Of a DNA stretch of 15,028 nt, positions 1 through 6,978 are shown in pieces; within the stretch, counting starts at the first letter, position 1; each line of letters begins with the position of its first letter. The notes beneath the pieces are model-generated. The model was not told the origin of the DNA. It did no database searches and saw nothing but the letters and a program-made list of their open reading frames with translations. The stretch comes from Bacteroidia bacterium (GTDB lineage Bacteria > Bacteroidota > Bacteroidia > UKL13-3): positions 1 to 15,028 of the forward strand of contig JACFNJ010000037.1 in assembly GCA_019454865.1 (NCBI GenBank). Direction: 5' to 3'. The position numbers were made by a program, and so were the translations under genes.

Positions 1-1
1 A

Positions 2-814
2 CAATATTTCTTTCCTGAACATGGAGATGAACCAAATTTATTAGAAAAAGCACTTCGCTTTGCAAGCAATGTAGCTGCAAACGAAAATGCCAATCAGCAA
101 TCATTATTCGGAGGAACTGCATCGGTAACGCTTGCAGAACCAATTATACCTGCTTGCGAACAATGGAGTTTAATACATAAACTAAAAAAGGAAAAAGAAG
201 TAGTAGGTATGTATCTAAGCGGCCATCCATTGGATACTTATAAATTAGAATTTCAATATTTTGTAAATTCTGAAATAGCAACTGTAAATGATAAGAAAAA
301 CAACGAAATAAGTATTGCCGGAATTGTAGTGGATAGTTATGAAAAAGTAAGTCAAAAAAATAATAAACCTTATGGTGGATTTACCATAGAAGATTACAGC
401 GGGCAACTACGCATAATGATGTGGAGCGAAGAGTACTTAAAGTATAGACATTTATTAAGTAATGGGCAAATGTTGTATGTAAAAGGTAGAATGAAGCCTT
501 CGTTTAAAGACCAAAATCAATACGACTTTTCGGTGCAATCCATTTTTTTATTGGCAGATGTGCGCGAAAAATTTGTAAAATCAGTACATGTAGAGTTAAA
601 TGCAGATAAAATAAACAAGAGTTTTATTCAACAATTTTCACAGTTTGTTAATACCAATAAAGGTGCTTTTGATTTGAAGTTGAATCTATATGATGAGCTT
701 TTGAAATATAAGGTAACAGCACACTCGCGTAGTTATAAAATTAATTTAGATAATTCGGTAATTAAGGAATTAGACAGTATGGGCGTGAGTTTTAAAATTA
801 ACAGCCAAACATAA
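2..814 (+). CDS. dnaE: DNA polymerase III alpha subunit, C-terminal part (5'-truncated by window)
   Basis: This is the end of the catalytic subunit of the replicative DNA polymerase. The reading frame is open from base 2, so the visible part is about 270 residues of a protein that is normally over 1,100. Seen directly: a glutamine- and glycine-rich stretch with QQSLFGG, then the family signature YLSGHPLD at about residues 71-78, where the finger domain ends. An OB-fold follows at about residues 100-185, recognisable from IAGIVVDSYEK, GGFTIEDYSGQLRIMMW and VKGRMK; in this family it binds single-stranded DNA. The last 80 or so residues form the variable tail. The ATG at base 209 is an internal methionine, because the DnaE-like sequence continues upstream of it. 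The gene converges on a tRNA gene and ends seven bases before a hairpin terminator. Identification is firm; the catalytic PHP and palm domains lie outside the window. Confidence 0.95.
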   Translation, partial: QYFFPEHGDEPNLLEKALRFASNVAANENANQQSLFGGTASVTLAEPIIPACEQWSLIHKLKKEKEVVGMYLSGHPLDTYKLEFQYFVNSEIATVNDKKNNEISIAGIVVDSYEKVSQKNNKPYGGFTIEDYSGQLRIMMWSEEYLKYRHLLSNGQMLYVKGRMKPSFKDQNQYDFSVQSIFLLADVREKFVKSVHVELNADKINKSFIQQFSQFVNTNKGAFDLKLNLYDELLKYKVTAHSRSYKINLDNSVIKELDSMGVSFKINSQT

Positions 815-820
815 TAAATA

Positions 821-849
821 AAAAAGCCCGAAAATATCGGGCTTTTTTT
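821..849. terminator. Bidirectional rho-independent terminator between dnaE and tRNA-Cys
   Basis: An 11-bp perfect inverted repeat (bases 821-831 with 837-847; GC core GCCCGA/TCGGGC) closes a 5-base loop. It has an A-run on one side and a T-run on the other, so it can terminate transcripts from both sides. It lies between the dnaE stop codon and the 3' end of the tRNA. Confidence 0.9.
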
Positions 850-850
850 G

Positions 851-921
851 AGGTATTGAGCGGATTCGAACCGCTGTAGCAGCTTTTGCAGAGCTGAGCC
901 TAGCCTCTCGGCCACAATACC
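851..921 (-). tRNA. tRNA-Cys (anticodon GCA)
   Basis: Read on the minus strand, the 71 bases fold as a complete cloverleaf. The acceptor stem is GGTATTG/CAATACC. The anticodon stem CAGCT/AGCTG closes the loop CTGCAAA, which puts GCA at positions 34-36. The T arm is AGCGG-TTCGAAT-CCGCT. The base after the acceptor stem is U73, the discriminator expected for cysteine tRNA. The CCA end is not encoded, since CAAAA follows, so it must be added after transcription. A good Bacteroidota promoter lies just upstream and a terminator just downstream, so the gene is probably transcribed alone. Confidence 0.97.
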
Positions 922-938
922 TTTTCATTTAGGTGCGG

Positions 939-969
939 CAAATATAGTATTTTATAGGATTACATCAAT
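939..969 (-). promoter_or_regulatory. Promoter for tRNA-Cys (Bacteroidota type)
   Basis: On the minus strand, TATATTTG (bases 946-939) matches the -7 consensus TAnnTTTG exactly. ATTG (969-966) lies 19 bases upstream as the -33 element, matching three of the four bases of TTTG. The -7 box ends 17 bases before the mature tRNA 5' end, which leaves room for a short leader. Confidence 0.7.
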
Positions 970-998
970 CTATTTATTTTAATTTAATAATAATCATC

Positions 999-1029
999 TT
1001 TTTAATTCGCGTTCAATCCAATTAATTTG
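999..1029 (+). promoter_or_regulatory. Possible promoter for the DUF4920/haem lipoprotein pair
   Basis: TTAATTTG at 1022-1029 differs from the TAnnTTTG consensus at one base. A T-run at 999-1003 sits 18 bases upstream, where the -33 TTTG would be expected. It lies 21 bases before the ATG. The sequence is AT-rich, so chance resemblance is a real possibility. Confidence 0.3.
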
Positions 1030-1050
1030 CAATAAACTAAATGCTTTAAT

Positions 1051-1542
1051 ATGAAAACTAACTTTGTTATCGGAATACTACTTTTTGTATTTACAATGTC
1101 TTGTTCGCAAAACACAGAAAACACAGCTGCAAACAAAAACAATAATACATCCACACAATATTATTATGGAGATTCAATAGACGGAAGTGGTGCAATTACT
1201 ATGGATGAATTAAAAGCTAAAATAAAAGAAGGTGAGGAGTTAGCGGTAAAAGTTACAGCACCGATAGAAGCTGTTTGCCAAAAGAAAGGGTGCTGGATGG
1301 AATTGAAAGCCAATGATGGTTCAACAATGCGTGTTACATTTAAAGATTATGGTTTTTTTGTGCCTAAAGATGCCAAAGGTAAACAAGCAATAGTAGATGG
1401 TGTTGCCCGTATAGAAGTTACTTCAATTGCAGATTTAAAAGAATATGCAAAAGATGATGGCAAATCAAAAGAAGCTATTGATTCAATTACCGAACCTCTT
1501 AAAGAGTTAGTATTTGAGGCAAAAGGAGTAATTCTACAATGA
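1051..1542 (+). CDS. DUF4920 domain lipoprotein
   Basis: A 163-residue predicted lipoprotein. Residues 1-18 are a lipoprotein signal ending in FTMSC, with Cys18 as the lipidated residue. A low-complexity Asn/Thr-rich linker follows to about residue 37. The folded part, about 38-163, begins with YYGDSI and contains VCQKKGCWM (Cys76 and Cys81) and MRVTFKDYGFFVP, the hallmarks I associate with DUF4920. The function of that family is not established. The C-x4-C pair beside a conserved Trp could be a metal site or a disulfide; that is inference. The stop codon overlaps the start of the next gene in ATGA, so the two are probably translationally coupled. The partner is another lipoprotein with a haem site, which suggests a shared periplasmic redox or metal role. 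The start was chosen because it gives an intact signal peptide. Confidence 0.85.
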   Translation: MKTNFVIGILLFVFTMSCSQNTENTAANKNNNTSTQYYYGDSIDGSGAITMDELKAKIKEGEELAVKVTAPIEAVCQKKGCWMELKANDGSTMRVTFKDYGFFVPKDAKGKQAIVDGVARIEVTSIADLKEYAKDDGKSKEAIDSITEPLKELVFEAKGVILQ

Positions 1543-2036
1543 AACGTAAAAGAGTATTTTTAAGTTTTGTTACAATTTTGTCTGCTGCAATTATAGCATG
1601 TACACAAAATAATAAAGGTAATACAGCACAACAAGCAGCACAAGATACTATAGATTCTACTGAAACGTGTGTAACGCCAAGTGCCACAAAATATCCAAAT
1701 CAAGATAAGCCAATGGCGTTAATGATGCGGCAAATGGCTGATAATGCTGCTAAGATGAAAGAAAAGGTTTTGGCAAATGAAAAAATTACAGCTTCTGATT
1801 TTCCATTCATACGTTTTCATTTGGTTGAACCTACTGATCCGGATGTATTACAACCGCAGTTTTTTGAAAATGCCAGGTTATTACAAGTGGCACATAAAAA
1901 TTTAATTAATGCACCTTTGATTAATCAAAAGGAAATGTTTACAGCTTATATTAACCAATGTATTAGCTGCCATGAAATTTATTGTAGCGGGCCTTTAAAA
2001 CGAATTAGAAAATTTAAATTGGATTTTAAAGAATAG
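1539..2036 (+). CDS. Lipoprotein with C-terminal CxxCH haem-binding site (cytochrome c-like)
   Basis: A 165-residue predicted lipoprotein. The signal peptide ends in AIIAC, making Cys21 the likely lipidated residue, and a Gln/Thr-rich linker follows. The body starts with a probably helical segment around KPMALMMRQMADNAAKMKEK. Near the C-terminus is one haem motif, CISCH (Cys141, Cys144, His145), followed by a third cysteine, Cys149, and GPLKRIRKFKL. A haem site so close to the C-terminus after mainly helical sequence resembles class II (cytochrome c'-like) proteins rather than class I cytochromes, where the motif is near the N-terminus. That fold assignment is inference. The gene overlaps the DUF4920 gene by four bases, so both are probably one transcript. 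The likely location is the periplasmic face of a membrane. Its electron partner is unknown. Confidence 0.75.
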   Translation: MKRKRVFLSFVTILSAAIIACTQNNKGNTAQQAAQDTIDSTETCVTPSATKYPNQDKPMALMMRQMADNAAKMKEKVLANEKITASDFPFIRFHLVEPTDPDVLQPQFFENARLLQVAHKNLINAPLINQKEMFTAYINQCISCHEIYCSGPLKRIRKFKLDFKE

Positions 2037-2177
2037 ATTGCTGTTGTTTTAACATTATTTTATAAGTTCTAAATGAGAAATTTTCAATAGAATTCATATT
2101 AGTTCATTACATTAAAACGTTTTTTCTTTAGCTTATAGATTCTTTCTTCGCACTTATTAAGTAATTCATCTCATAAT

Positions 2178-2209
2178 TTAGAGTATAATTAATCTAATTC
2201 ATTATTTTG
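2178..2209 (+). promoter_or_regulatory. Possible promoter for the LytS/LytTR operon
   Basis: TTATTTTG at 2202-2209 has one mismatch to TAnnTTTG and ends 15 bases before the kinase ATG. TTAG at 2178-2181 is a weak -33 candidate about 20 bases upstream. Otherwise the 188-base gap from 2037 to 2224 shows only AT-rich sequence, with no clear terminator or RNA gene. Confidence 0.3.
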
Positions 2210-2224
2210 TAAACATTAAAAATA

Positions 2225-3319
2225 ATGAAGAGTAAACAGAAATTAATATGGTTGCAAATAGTTTTGGGAACGGTGTTTTTAATACAGCCAATTATATTAC
2301 CTGTACGCCCGGATCATATAGAAACTAAGTTTTTCTCGATTGATATTATAAGAAATATTATTGCAAATGCTCTTATCTTAATATTTTTCTATTTTAATTA
2401 CTTCGTATTAATACCTAAATTGTATTTTAGGAAAAAGACAGTACAGTATTTCTCTATTATTTTGATTGTATTAATAGGAATTTTAATTGTTACTTCTTCT
2501 ATTACATTTCGACCGCCAAATAAACAGCTAATTGGATTCAGACCACCTCTTGGAGAAAAACCGAAAAAAGGATTACAGTATCCACCACCACAGCCGTTTG
2601 ATTTTAATCAAAATTCAGTTGTTTCAAAATTTCAATTCTTTTTTACAGAAAATGATCAAACATTCTTTTTGTTTGGAGCAATTGTACTTTTCTCGTTATT
2701 ACTTAAAGTAAGTAATCGAAATTACATTTTAGAAAATGCTAAGCAAAAAGCTGAGATGAATTATTTGTTGGCACAAATTAATCCTCATTTTATGTTTAAT
2801 GCACTTAATAGTATTTACACATTAACAATAAGGGAAAAAGCGTCTAATTCATCTATTAGTTTGTTGAAATTATCTGGATTAATGCGCTATCTGATAACAG
2901 AGATAAACCAAGATAGGGTTCGCTTAGAAAAAGAAATTCTATGTATTAATGATTTTATTGACTTGCAAAGATTACGATTAACAGAAAATGTTAATCTTAG
3001 CTATGAAGTAAAAGGAAATTCTGCTGATAAACAAATAGCACCGATGCTGCTTATTCCATTTGTTGAAAATGCTTTTAAGCATGGAGTAAGCCCAGATGAA
3101 AATTCAGAAATAGAAATAAAAATTGAAATTATAGAAAGTGAGTTGGTGTTGGTGGTTAAGAACAATAAAGTTTCGATAAGTAAACTAACATTAGAAAAAT
3201 CTGGTTTAGGAGTAGCTAATGCAAAAAATAGATTGGAGTTAATATATCCGAACAAATACAAATTAATAGTTACCGAAACGGATAAGGTTTATTGTACAAA
3301 ACTTAAAATATTTTTCTGA
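2225..3319 (+). CDS. LytS/YehU-type membrane sensor histidine kinase
   Basis: A 364-residue sensor kinase of the His_kinase (PF06580) plus HATPase class that pairs with LytTR regulators. Four hydrophobic segments are visible at about residues 9-28, 44-70, 75-95 and 146-163. A proline-rich loop between the third and fourth (RPPNKQ, QYPPPQPF) probably faces the periplasm. The phosphoacceptor motif INPHFMFNALN gives His188. The ATP-binding domain has the N-box VENAFKHG (Asn282) and the G-box GLGVANAKNRL (from Gly327). The short sensor part has no recognisable ligand domain, so the signal is unknown. The TGA stop shares one base with the ATG of the response regulator gene, so the two are co-translated and surely cognate. 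Confidence 0.93.
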   Translation: MKSKQKLIWLQIVLGTVFLIQPIILPVRPDHIETKFFSIDIIRNIIANALILIFFYFNYFVLIPKLYFRKKTVQYFSIILIVLIGILIVTSSITFRPPNKQLIGFRPPLGEKPKKGLQYPPPQPFDFNQNSVVSKFQFFFTENDQTFFLFGAIVLFSLLLKVSNRNYILENAKQKAEMNYLLAQINPHFMFNALNSIYTLTIREKASNSSISLLKLSGLMRYLITEINQDRVRLEKEILCINDFIDLQRLRLTENVNLSYEVKGNSADKQIAPMLLIPFVENAFKHGVSPDENSEIEIKIEIIESELVLVVKNNKVSISKLTLEKSGLGVANAKNRLELIYPNKYKLIVTETDKVYCTKLKIFF

Positions 3320-4014
3320 TGATTAAAGCAATTGCAATAGATGATGAACCACTAGCACTTGAATTGATTCAAGAATTTTGTTCACAAACAAATATTATTT
3401 CGTTAGAAAAGACATTTACTAAGGTAAGTGAATTACAAAAGTATATTCAGAATATTCCAATAGATTTACTTTTTTTAGATATTCAGATGCCAATGCTTTC
3501 TGGTGTTGAATTATATAAATCATTACAACAAAATGTAATGGTAATTTTTACAACAGCACATAGTCAATATGCTATAGATGGATTTGATTTAAATGCTGTA
3601 GATTATTTGTTAAAGCCATTTTCTTATGAACGATTCTTAACAGCTGTAAATAAGGCAAATGAACTATATGATTATAAAATAAATAAAATCAATTCTGAAA
3701 TTCAATATTTACATGTACGCTCTGACTATAGTTTACACAAGATACCAACTGCTGATATATTATTTATTGAATCGTTTGCTGATTATATAGATATTCATAT
3801 TACAGATAGCAAAAAAATTACAACACGGATGACACTCAAAACCGTAATGGAAAAACTTCCCAAAAACGACTTTATGCGTGTACATCGTTCGTTTGTTATT
3901 CCACTTAAACGAATAGAAAAAATTGGACGTAAAACAATTTATTTATCACAAAGAGAGATACCAATTGGCGTCAATTACGAAAAGGAATTTTTTACACGGT
4001 TTAATACCCAATAA
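3319..4014 (+). CDS. LytTR-family response regulator
   Basis: A 231-residue DNA-binding response regulator. The receiver domain (about 1-118) shows the acidic pair Asp8-Asp9, the phosphorylation site Asp54 in LFLDIQMP, Thr78 and Lys99 in DYLLKPF, so it should be competent for phosphotransfer from the kinase encoded just before it. The LytTR DNA-binding domain (about 128-230) is recognisable from YLHVRSDYSLHKI, ILFIESFADYIDIH and FMRVHRSFVIPLKRI. Regulators of this kind bind paired 9-bp half-sites in promoters. The next gene starts about 90 bases downstream behind its own probable promoter, which makes the surface-protein pair there a natural candidate target. Nothing in the sequence proves that link. 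Confidence 0.95.
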   Translation: MIKAIAIDDEPLALELIQEFCSQTNIISLEKTFTKVSELQKYIQNIPIDLLFLDIQMPMLSGVELYKSLQQNVMVIFTTAHSQYAIDGFDLNAVDYLLKPFSYERFLTAVNKANELYDYKINKINSEIQYLHVRSDYSLHKIPTADILFIESFADYIDIHITDSKKITTRMTLKTVMEKLPKNDFMRVHRSFVIPLKRIEKIGRKTIYLSQREIPIGVNYEKEFFTRFNTQ

Positions 4015-4021
4015 AATACTT

Positions 4022-4040
4022 CGCAGGAAACCTGCTTTAT
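4022..4040 (+). terminator. Possible weak terminator after the LytTR gene
   Basis: GCAGG (4023-4027) and CCTGC (4031-4035) form a perfect 5-bp GC-rich hairpin with a 3-base loop, followed by TTTAT. The T-run is short, so termination may be partial. It begins eight bases after the response regulator stop codon. Confidence 0.4.
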
Positions 4041-4056
4041 ATCGCAAATTATTCAA

Positions 4057-4083
4057 TTTGTCTTAGTGATTACGTTATGTTTG
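4057..4083 (+). promoter_or_regulatory. Probable promoter for the T9SS/beta-helix operon
   Basis: TATGTTTG at 4076-4083 matches TAnnTTTG exactly. TTTG at 4057-4060 could be the -33 element, but the 15-base spacer is shorter than the usual 17-21. The predicted transcript would start around 4090, just upstream of the ATG at 4108. The overlapping TACGTTATG (4071-4079) resembles a LytTR half-site. Confidence 0.5.
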
Positions 4084-4107
4084 TTCATAATAAATCATTT
4101 TAAAAAT

Positions 4108-4617
4108 ATGAAAGGTATAAAAAAACTAAAACTGATTAGGCTAGTTATAGTCTCGTTATTTTTACTGCTAAAGGTTGAATTTGCTATTGGGCAAACTGAG
4201 TTAAAAGTTGTTTTACTTGACAACACAGAGCAAGCTTATTCAATTGATTCAACAGGTAAACTTTGGTTCAATAGCAATAATTTAACAATTAATATCAATG
4301 ACACTATTGCACCTATTAATATTCCATTAACAGAAATCAGAAAAATAACATTTGTAAAAAGCAGTGTAACAACAGGCATAAGTGATGTTGTAAAGCAAAA
4401 TGAATCTATCAGTATTTTTCCGAATCCTACCAATAGTTACTTTGAAGTTAAAACTACAGGAAGTAAGAAATTATACATTCAAATTTATAATACTAGTGGT
4501 TCTCAAGTTCTCTCTGATGTGTATGATAATAGCAGCAAAATAGATGTATCATACTTGAGTGCCGGTATATATACGGTAATAATAAATAATCAAACATTTA
4601 AGCTAATAAAACAATGA
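4108..4617 (+). CDS. Small secreted protein with T9SS type A sorting domain
   Basis: A 169-residue protein exported by Sec and then probably handled by the type IX secretion system. A basic start (MKGIKKLK) and a hydrophobic core (residues 10-27) form a signal peptide, with cleavage likely after AIG. Residues 30-85 form a short beta-rich module ending in IRKITFVKS. Residues 99-169 are a type A C-terminal sorting domain: ISIFPNPTNSYFEV, KLYIQIYNTSG, the LSAGIY turn and a basic end (KLIKQ). The ATG at 4108 was chosen because an in-frame GTG at 4066 would put non-signal residues in front and would overlap the promoter's -7 box. The stop overlaps the next gene in ATGA. The small size is unusual: it is almost only a module plus sorting tag. 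Its exact function is unknown. Confidence 0.88.
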   Translation: MKGIKKLKLIRLVIVSLFLLLKVEFAIGQTELKVVLLDNTEQAYSIDSTGKLWFNSNNLTININDTIAPINIPLTEIRKITFVKSSVTTGISDVVKQNESISIFPNPTNSYFEVKTTGSKKLYIQIYNTSGSQVLSDVYDNSSKIDVSYLSAGIYTVIINNQTFKLIKQ

Positions 4618-6746
4618 AAATAATAAGTTTTGTATTCTGTTTAATACTTATTGTATTAGGCATAAAAAGTAACGCACAAAATATATTTCGCATTCACAAT
4701 GGTAATTATTTACTATATCAACAAAATGTAGATAATATTGATAGTTTAAAATTTAATTCAAACAAATCATCTATATACTCAAATATTGGAGTTCTTGATT
4801 TTCCGGTAGCAGGCATTGATAGCATTACATTTTCCAATAGCATTGATTCTGAGATTTACGTTATTTACAATGGCACAAATACAACAATAATAAATCCTTT
4901 TTCATCTCAAGGAGTTAATATTACAGATAGTGTGGGACACGTAATTGTTACTTCTACATTTTCAAATCCAAATTTAAAATATAATTTATTAGGAACAACA
5001 ACCAATGGATCGTTTAAATTGTCAAGTACTCAATCTGTTAAGTTAATTATGGGTCAAGTAAATATTACAAATCCATCAGGTGCTGCAATTTCATTAAACA
5101 GTATTTGTGAAATGTATTTATCTGCTGGTACTATAAATACATTGAGCGATGCAACTACTGCAACGGCAAGTGGTGCACTTTATTCCTCAAAAAATTTAAC
5201 AATTTCAGGTTTGGGTGCGCTAAATGTAAATGGATTTAAAAAACATGCAATTACTGTAGATGCAACTTTGGTTATTGAATCGGGTATTGTAAATATTGCA
5301 CAAGCTGCATCGGATGGAATACATGCTAATGATTATACACAAAATGGGGGTGCTATATCTATTATTCCAGTTGGTGATGGTATTGATATTTCAAATACAT
5401 TGCAATTAAATGGAGGAGAATTAACAATTAATGCATCTTCAATTGATATTAAAGGATTGAAAGCCTCAACAATTTTGATTAAGAATGGAAAACATAGCAT
5501 TACTGTTTCAGGCAATCAATCCAAGGCAATTAAATCAAGTGTAAGTACAGTAATTGATGGAGGTGAAACAACTATTGTAGCTTCCGGTTCTGTAGTTCTT
5601 GAAACTTCCGGTTCTGGTTATGATCCATCTTATTGCACAGGAATTAAAAGTGATGCAGATGTTTCAATTAATGGAGGGTCATTACAAATTACTTGTTCTG
5701 CTACCAATAATGGTGGAAAAGGAATTTCTGCTGATAGAGATATTGTAATAAACGGAGGAACTGTAACTATTTCTACTGCTGGAAATGGTGCAACATACAC
5801 AAACGAATTAGGTGTTATAGATAGTTATTCCGCTACATGTATTAGTGCTGATAGAAATATTGCATTATATGCGGGTAAAATAACTTGTTCTAGTTCTGGT
5901 ACTGCAGGAAAAGGAATTTCTGCTGATACCATGATTACTATTGGTAATTTTAACGCAAATGACACTCTACTTAACCTATATGTTACCACTTCAGGCACTC
6001 GTTTCTATGTGTCAGGTACTGGCGATAATGCTGATTATGCAAATCCAAAGGCAATTAAAGCAGATGGTGATTTAACGGTTAACAGTGGAATAATAACTGT
6101 TAAATGCACTCAGACCACAGACGGTGGAGAAGGTATAGAAAGTAAAGCTAGTATGTATATTAAAGGTGGTCAGATTACTGCAACTACTTATGATGACTGT
6201 ATAAATGCTGCTACACATATCGAGGTCTCAGGCGGTACACATTCGTTAACTGCAAGTGGAAATGATGGTATGGATTGTAATGGGACATTAACTATATCCG
6301 GTGGAATGATTATATCTAAAGGTGCAGGCGGACCTGAAGAGGGTTTTGATTGTGATAACAACACATTTAAAGTATCAGGAGGTATAATGGTTGGAACCGG
6401 AGGTAATACAAGTAACCCTACAATTAATGTTTCAACCCAAAACTCACTTAAGCTATCAATTACATCTAATCAAAATATTTGTATAAAAAATTCAGCCAAT
6501 GAAATTGTATTAATTTACGCGTTACCTACACTCACTGGTGGTGGTGGCCCAGGAGGAGGAGGAGGAAACAAAATAGTAATGTTGTTTAGTGATCCTGCTT
6601 TTGTAAATGGAACTTATACAATTCATTACGGTGGTACAATTACAGGCGGCACTAATTTTAATGGGTATTACACTGGTGCAACATATACAGGAGGAACAAG
6701 TCAGTCGTTTAATGTTAGTTCTCGTTATACTACTTTAAATTTATAA
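4614..6746 (+). CDS. Secreted beta-helix carbohydrate-binding protein (Cthe_2159-like)
   Basis: A 710-residue secreted protein. The signal peptide is about residues 1-21 (MKIISFVFCLILIVLGIKSN, then AQN). Residues 24-76 are a short module ending in IDSITFSNS that resembles the module in the preceding gene. From about residue 80 to 620 the chain is a run of beta-helix-like rungs with recurring motifs such as GGKGISADRDIVINGG, KAIKADGDLTVNSG, GGEGIESKASMYIKGG and NDGMDCNGTLTISGG. This is typical of the Cthe_2159 carbohydrate-binding family, whose founding member binds polygalacturonate. The repeated Asp residues at the turns could coordinate calcium; that is inference. A glycine-rich linker (642-651) leads to a tail rich in Gly, Thr and Tyr. 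No T9SS sorting domain is visible, although the partner has one. The gene is probably translationally coupled to its neighbour and is followed by a strong terminator. Binding specificity is not readable from sequence. Confidence 0.85.
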   Translation: MKIISFVFCLILIVLGIKSNAQNIFRIHNGNYLLYQQNVDNIDSLKFNSNKSSIYSNIGVLDFPVAGIDSITFSNSIDSEIYVIYNGTNTTIINPFSSQGVNITDSVGHVIVTSTFSNPNLKYNLLGTTTNGSFKLSSTQSVKLIMGQVNITNPSGAAISLNSICEMYLSAGTINTLSDATTATASGALYSSKNLTISGLGALNVNGFKKHAITVDATLVIESGIVNIAQAASDGIHANDYTQNGGAISIIPVGDGIDISNTLQLNGGELTINASSIDIKGLKASTILIKNGKHSITVSGNQSKAIKSSVSTVIDGGETTIVASGSVVLETSGSGYDPSYCTGIKSDADVSINGGSLQITCSATNNGGKGISADRDIVINGGTVTISTAGNGATYTNELGVIDSYSATCISADRNIALYAGKITCSSSGTAGKGISADTMITIGNFNANDTLLNLYVTTSGTRFYVSGTGDNADYANPKAIKADGDLTVNSGIITVKCTQTTDGGEGIESKASMYIKGGQITATTYDDCINAATHIEVSGGTHSLTASGNDGMDCNGTLTISGGMIISKGAGGPEEGFDCDNNTFKVSGGIMVGTGGNTSNPTINVSTQNSLKLSITSNQNICIKNSANEIVLIYALPTLTGGGGPGGGGGNKIVMLFSDPAFVNGTYTIHYGGTITGGTNFNGYYTGATYTGGTSQSFNVSSRYTTLNL

Positions 6747-6766
6747 CTTATTTCTAAAGAATTTTT

Positions 6767-6798
6767 AAAAAAGCAGGTTCGAATGGACTTGCTTTTTT
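6767..6798 (+). terminator. Rho-independent terminator of the T9SS/beta-helix operon
   Basis: AAAAAAGCAGGT (6767-6778) pairs with ACTTGCTTTTTT (6787-6798) over 12 bp with a single G-T wobble and an 8-base loop. The A-run and T-run make it potentially bidirectional. It starts 20 bases after the stop codon. The remaining 180 bases before the next gene (6799-6978) are AT-rich, with no promoter that I can defend. Confidence 0.88.
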
Positions 6799-6978
6799 GT
6801 TTGTAATAAGTTGTTCTTTCATGGTTAAAAAATATATTATCATAATAATTTGGTGTAATTTCAATAAATAATTATAGCTATATAGAAGTTTGTAGTAATT
6901 AAATTTACAATTCGATTTTAAACGTTATATCTTGTGTTTTCTGAATTTCAAGCAAATCTTTATAACAAATACAAACTA

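Noticed and set aside
209..814. Separate 201-residue gene starting at ATG 209
   Set aside because: The frame is open to the window edge and the upstream residues read on into the DnaE signature YLSGHPLD, so this is the 3' part of dnaE.
733..915. 60-codon minus-strand ORF across the tRNA and terminator
   Set aside because: It overlaps the tRNA-Cys gene, the terminator and the end of dnaE; its protein has no recognisable feature.
2063..2124. LytTR-like half-sites upstream of the kinase gene (for autoregulation)
   Set aside because: Partial matches occur (for example AACGTTTTT at 2116), but none are paired at the expected 12-13 base gap, and such matches are frequent in AT-rich DNA.
6934..6978. 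GTG at 6934 as start of the AlkD-like gene
   Set aside because: The extra 15 residues have no family resemblance, and the ATG at 6979 opens a normal AlkD-type N-terminus.
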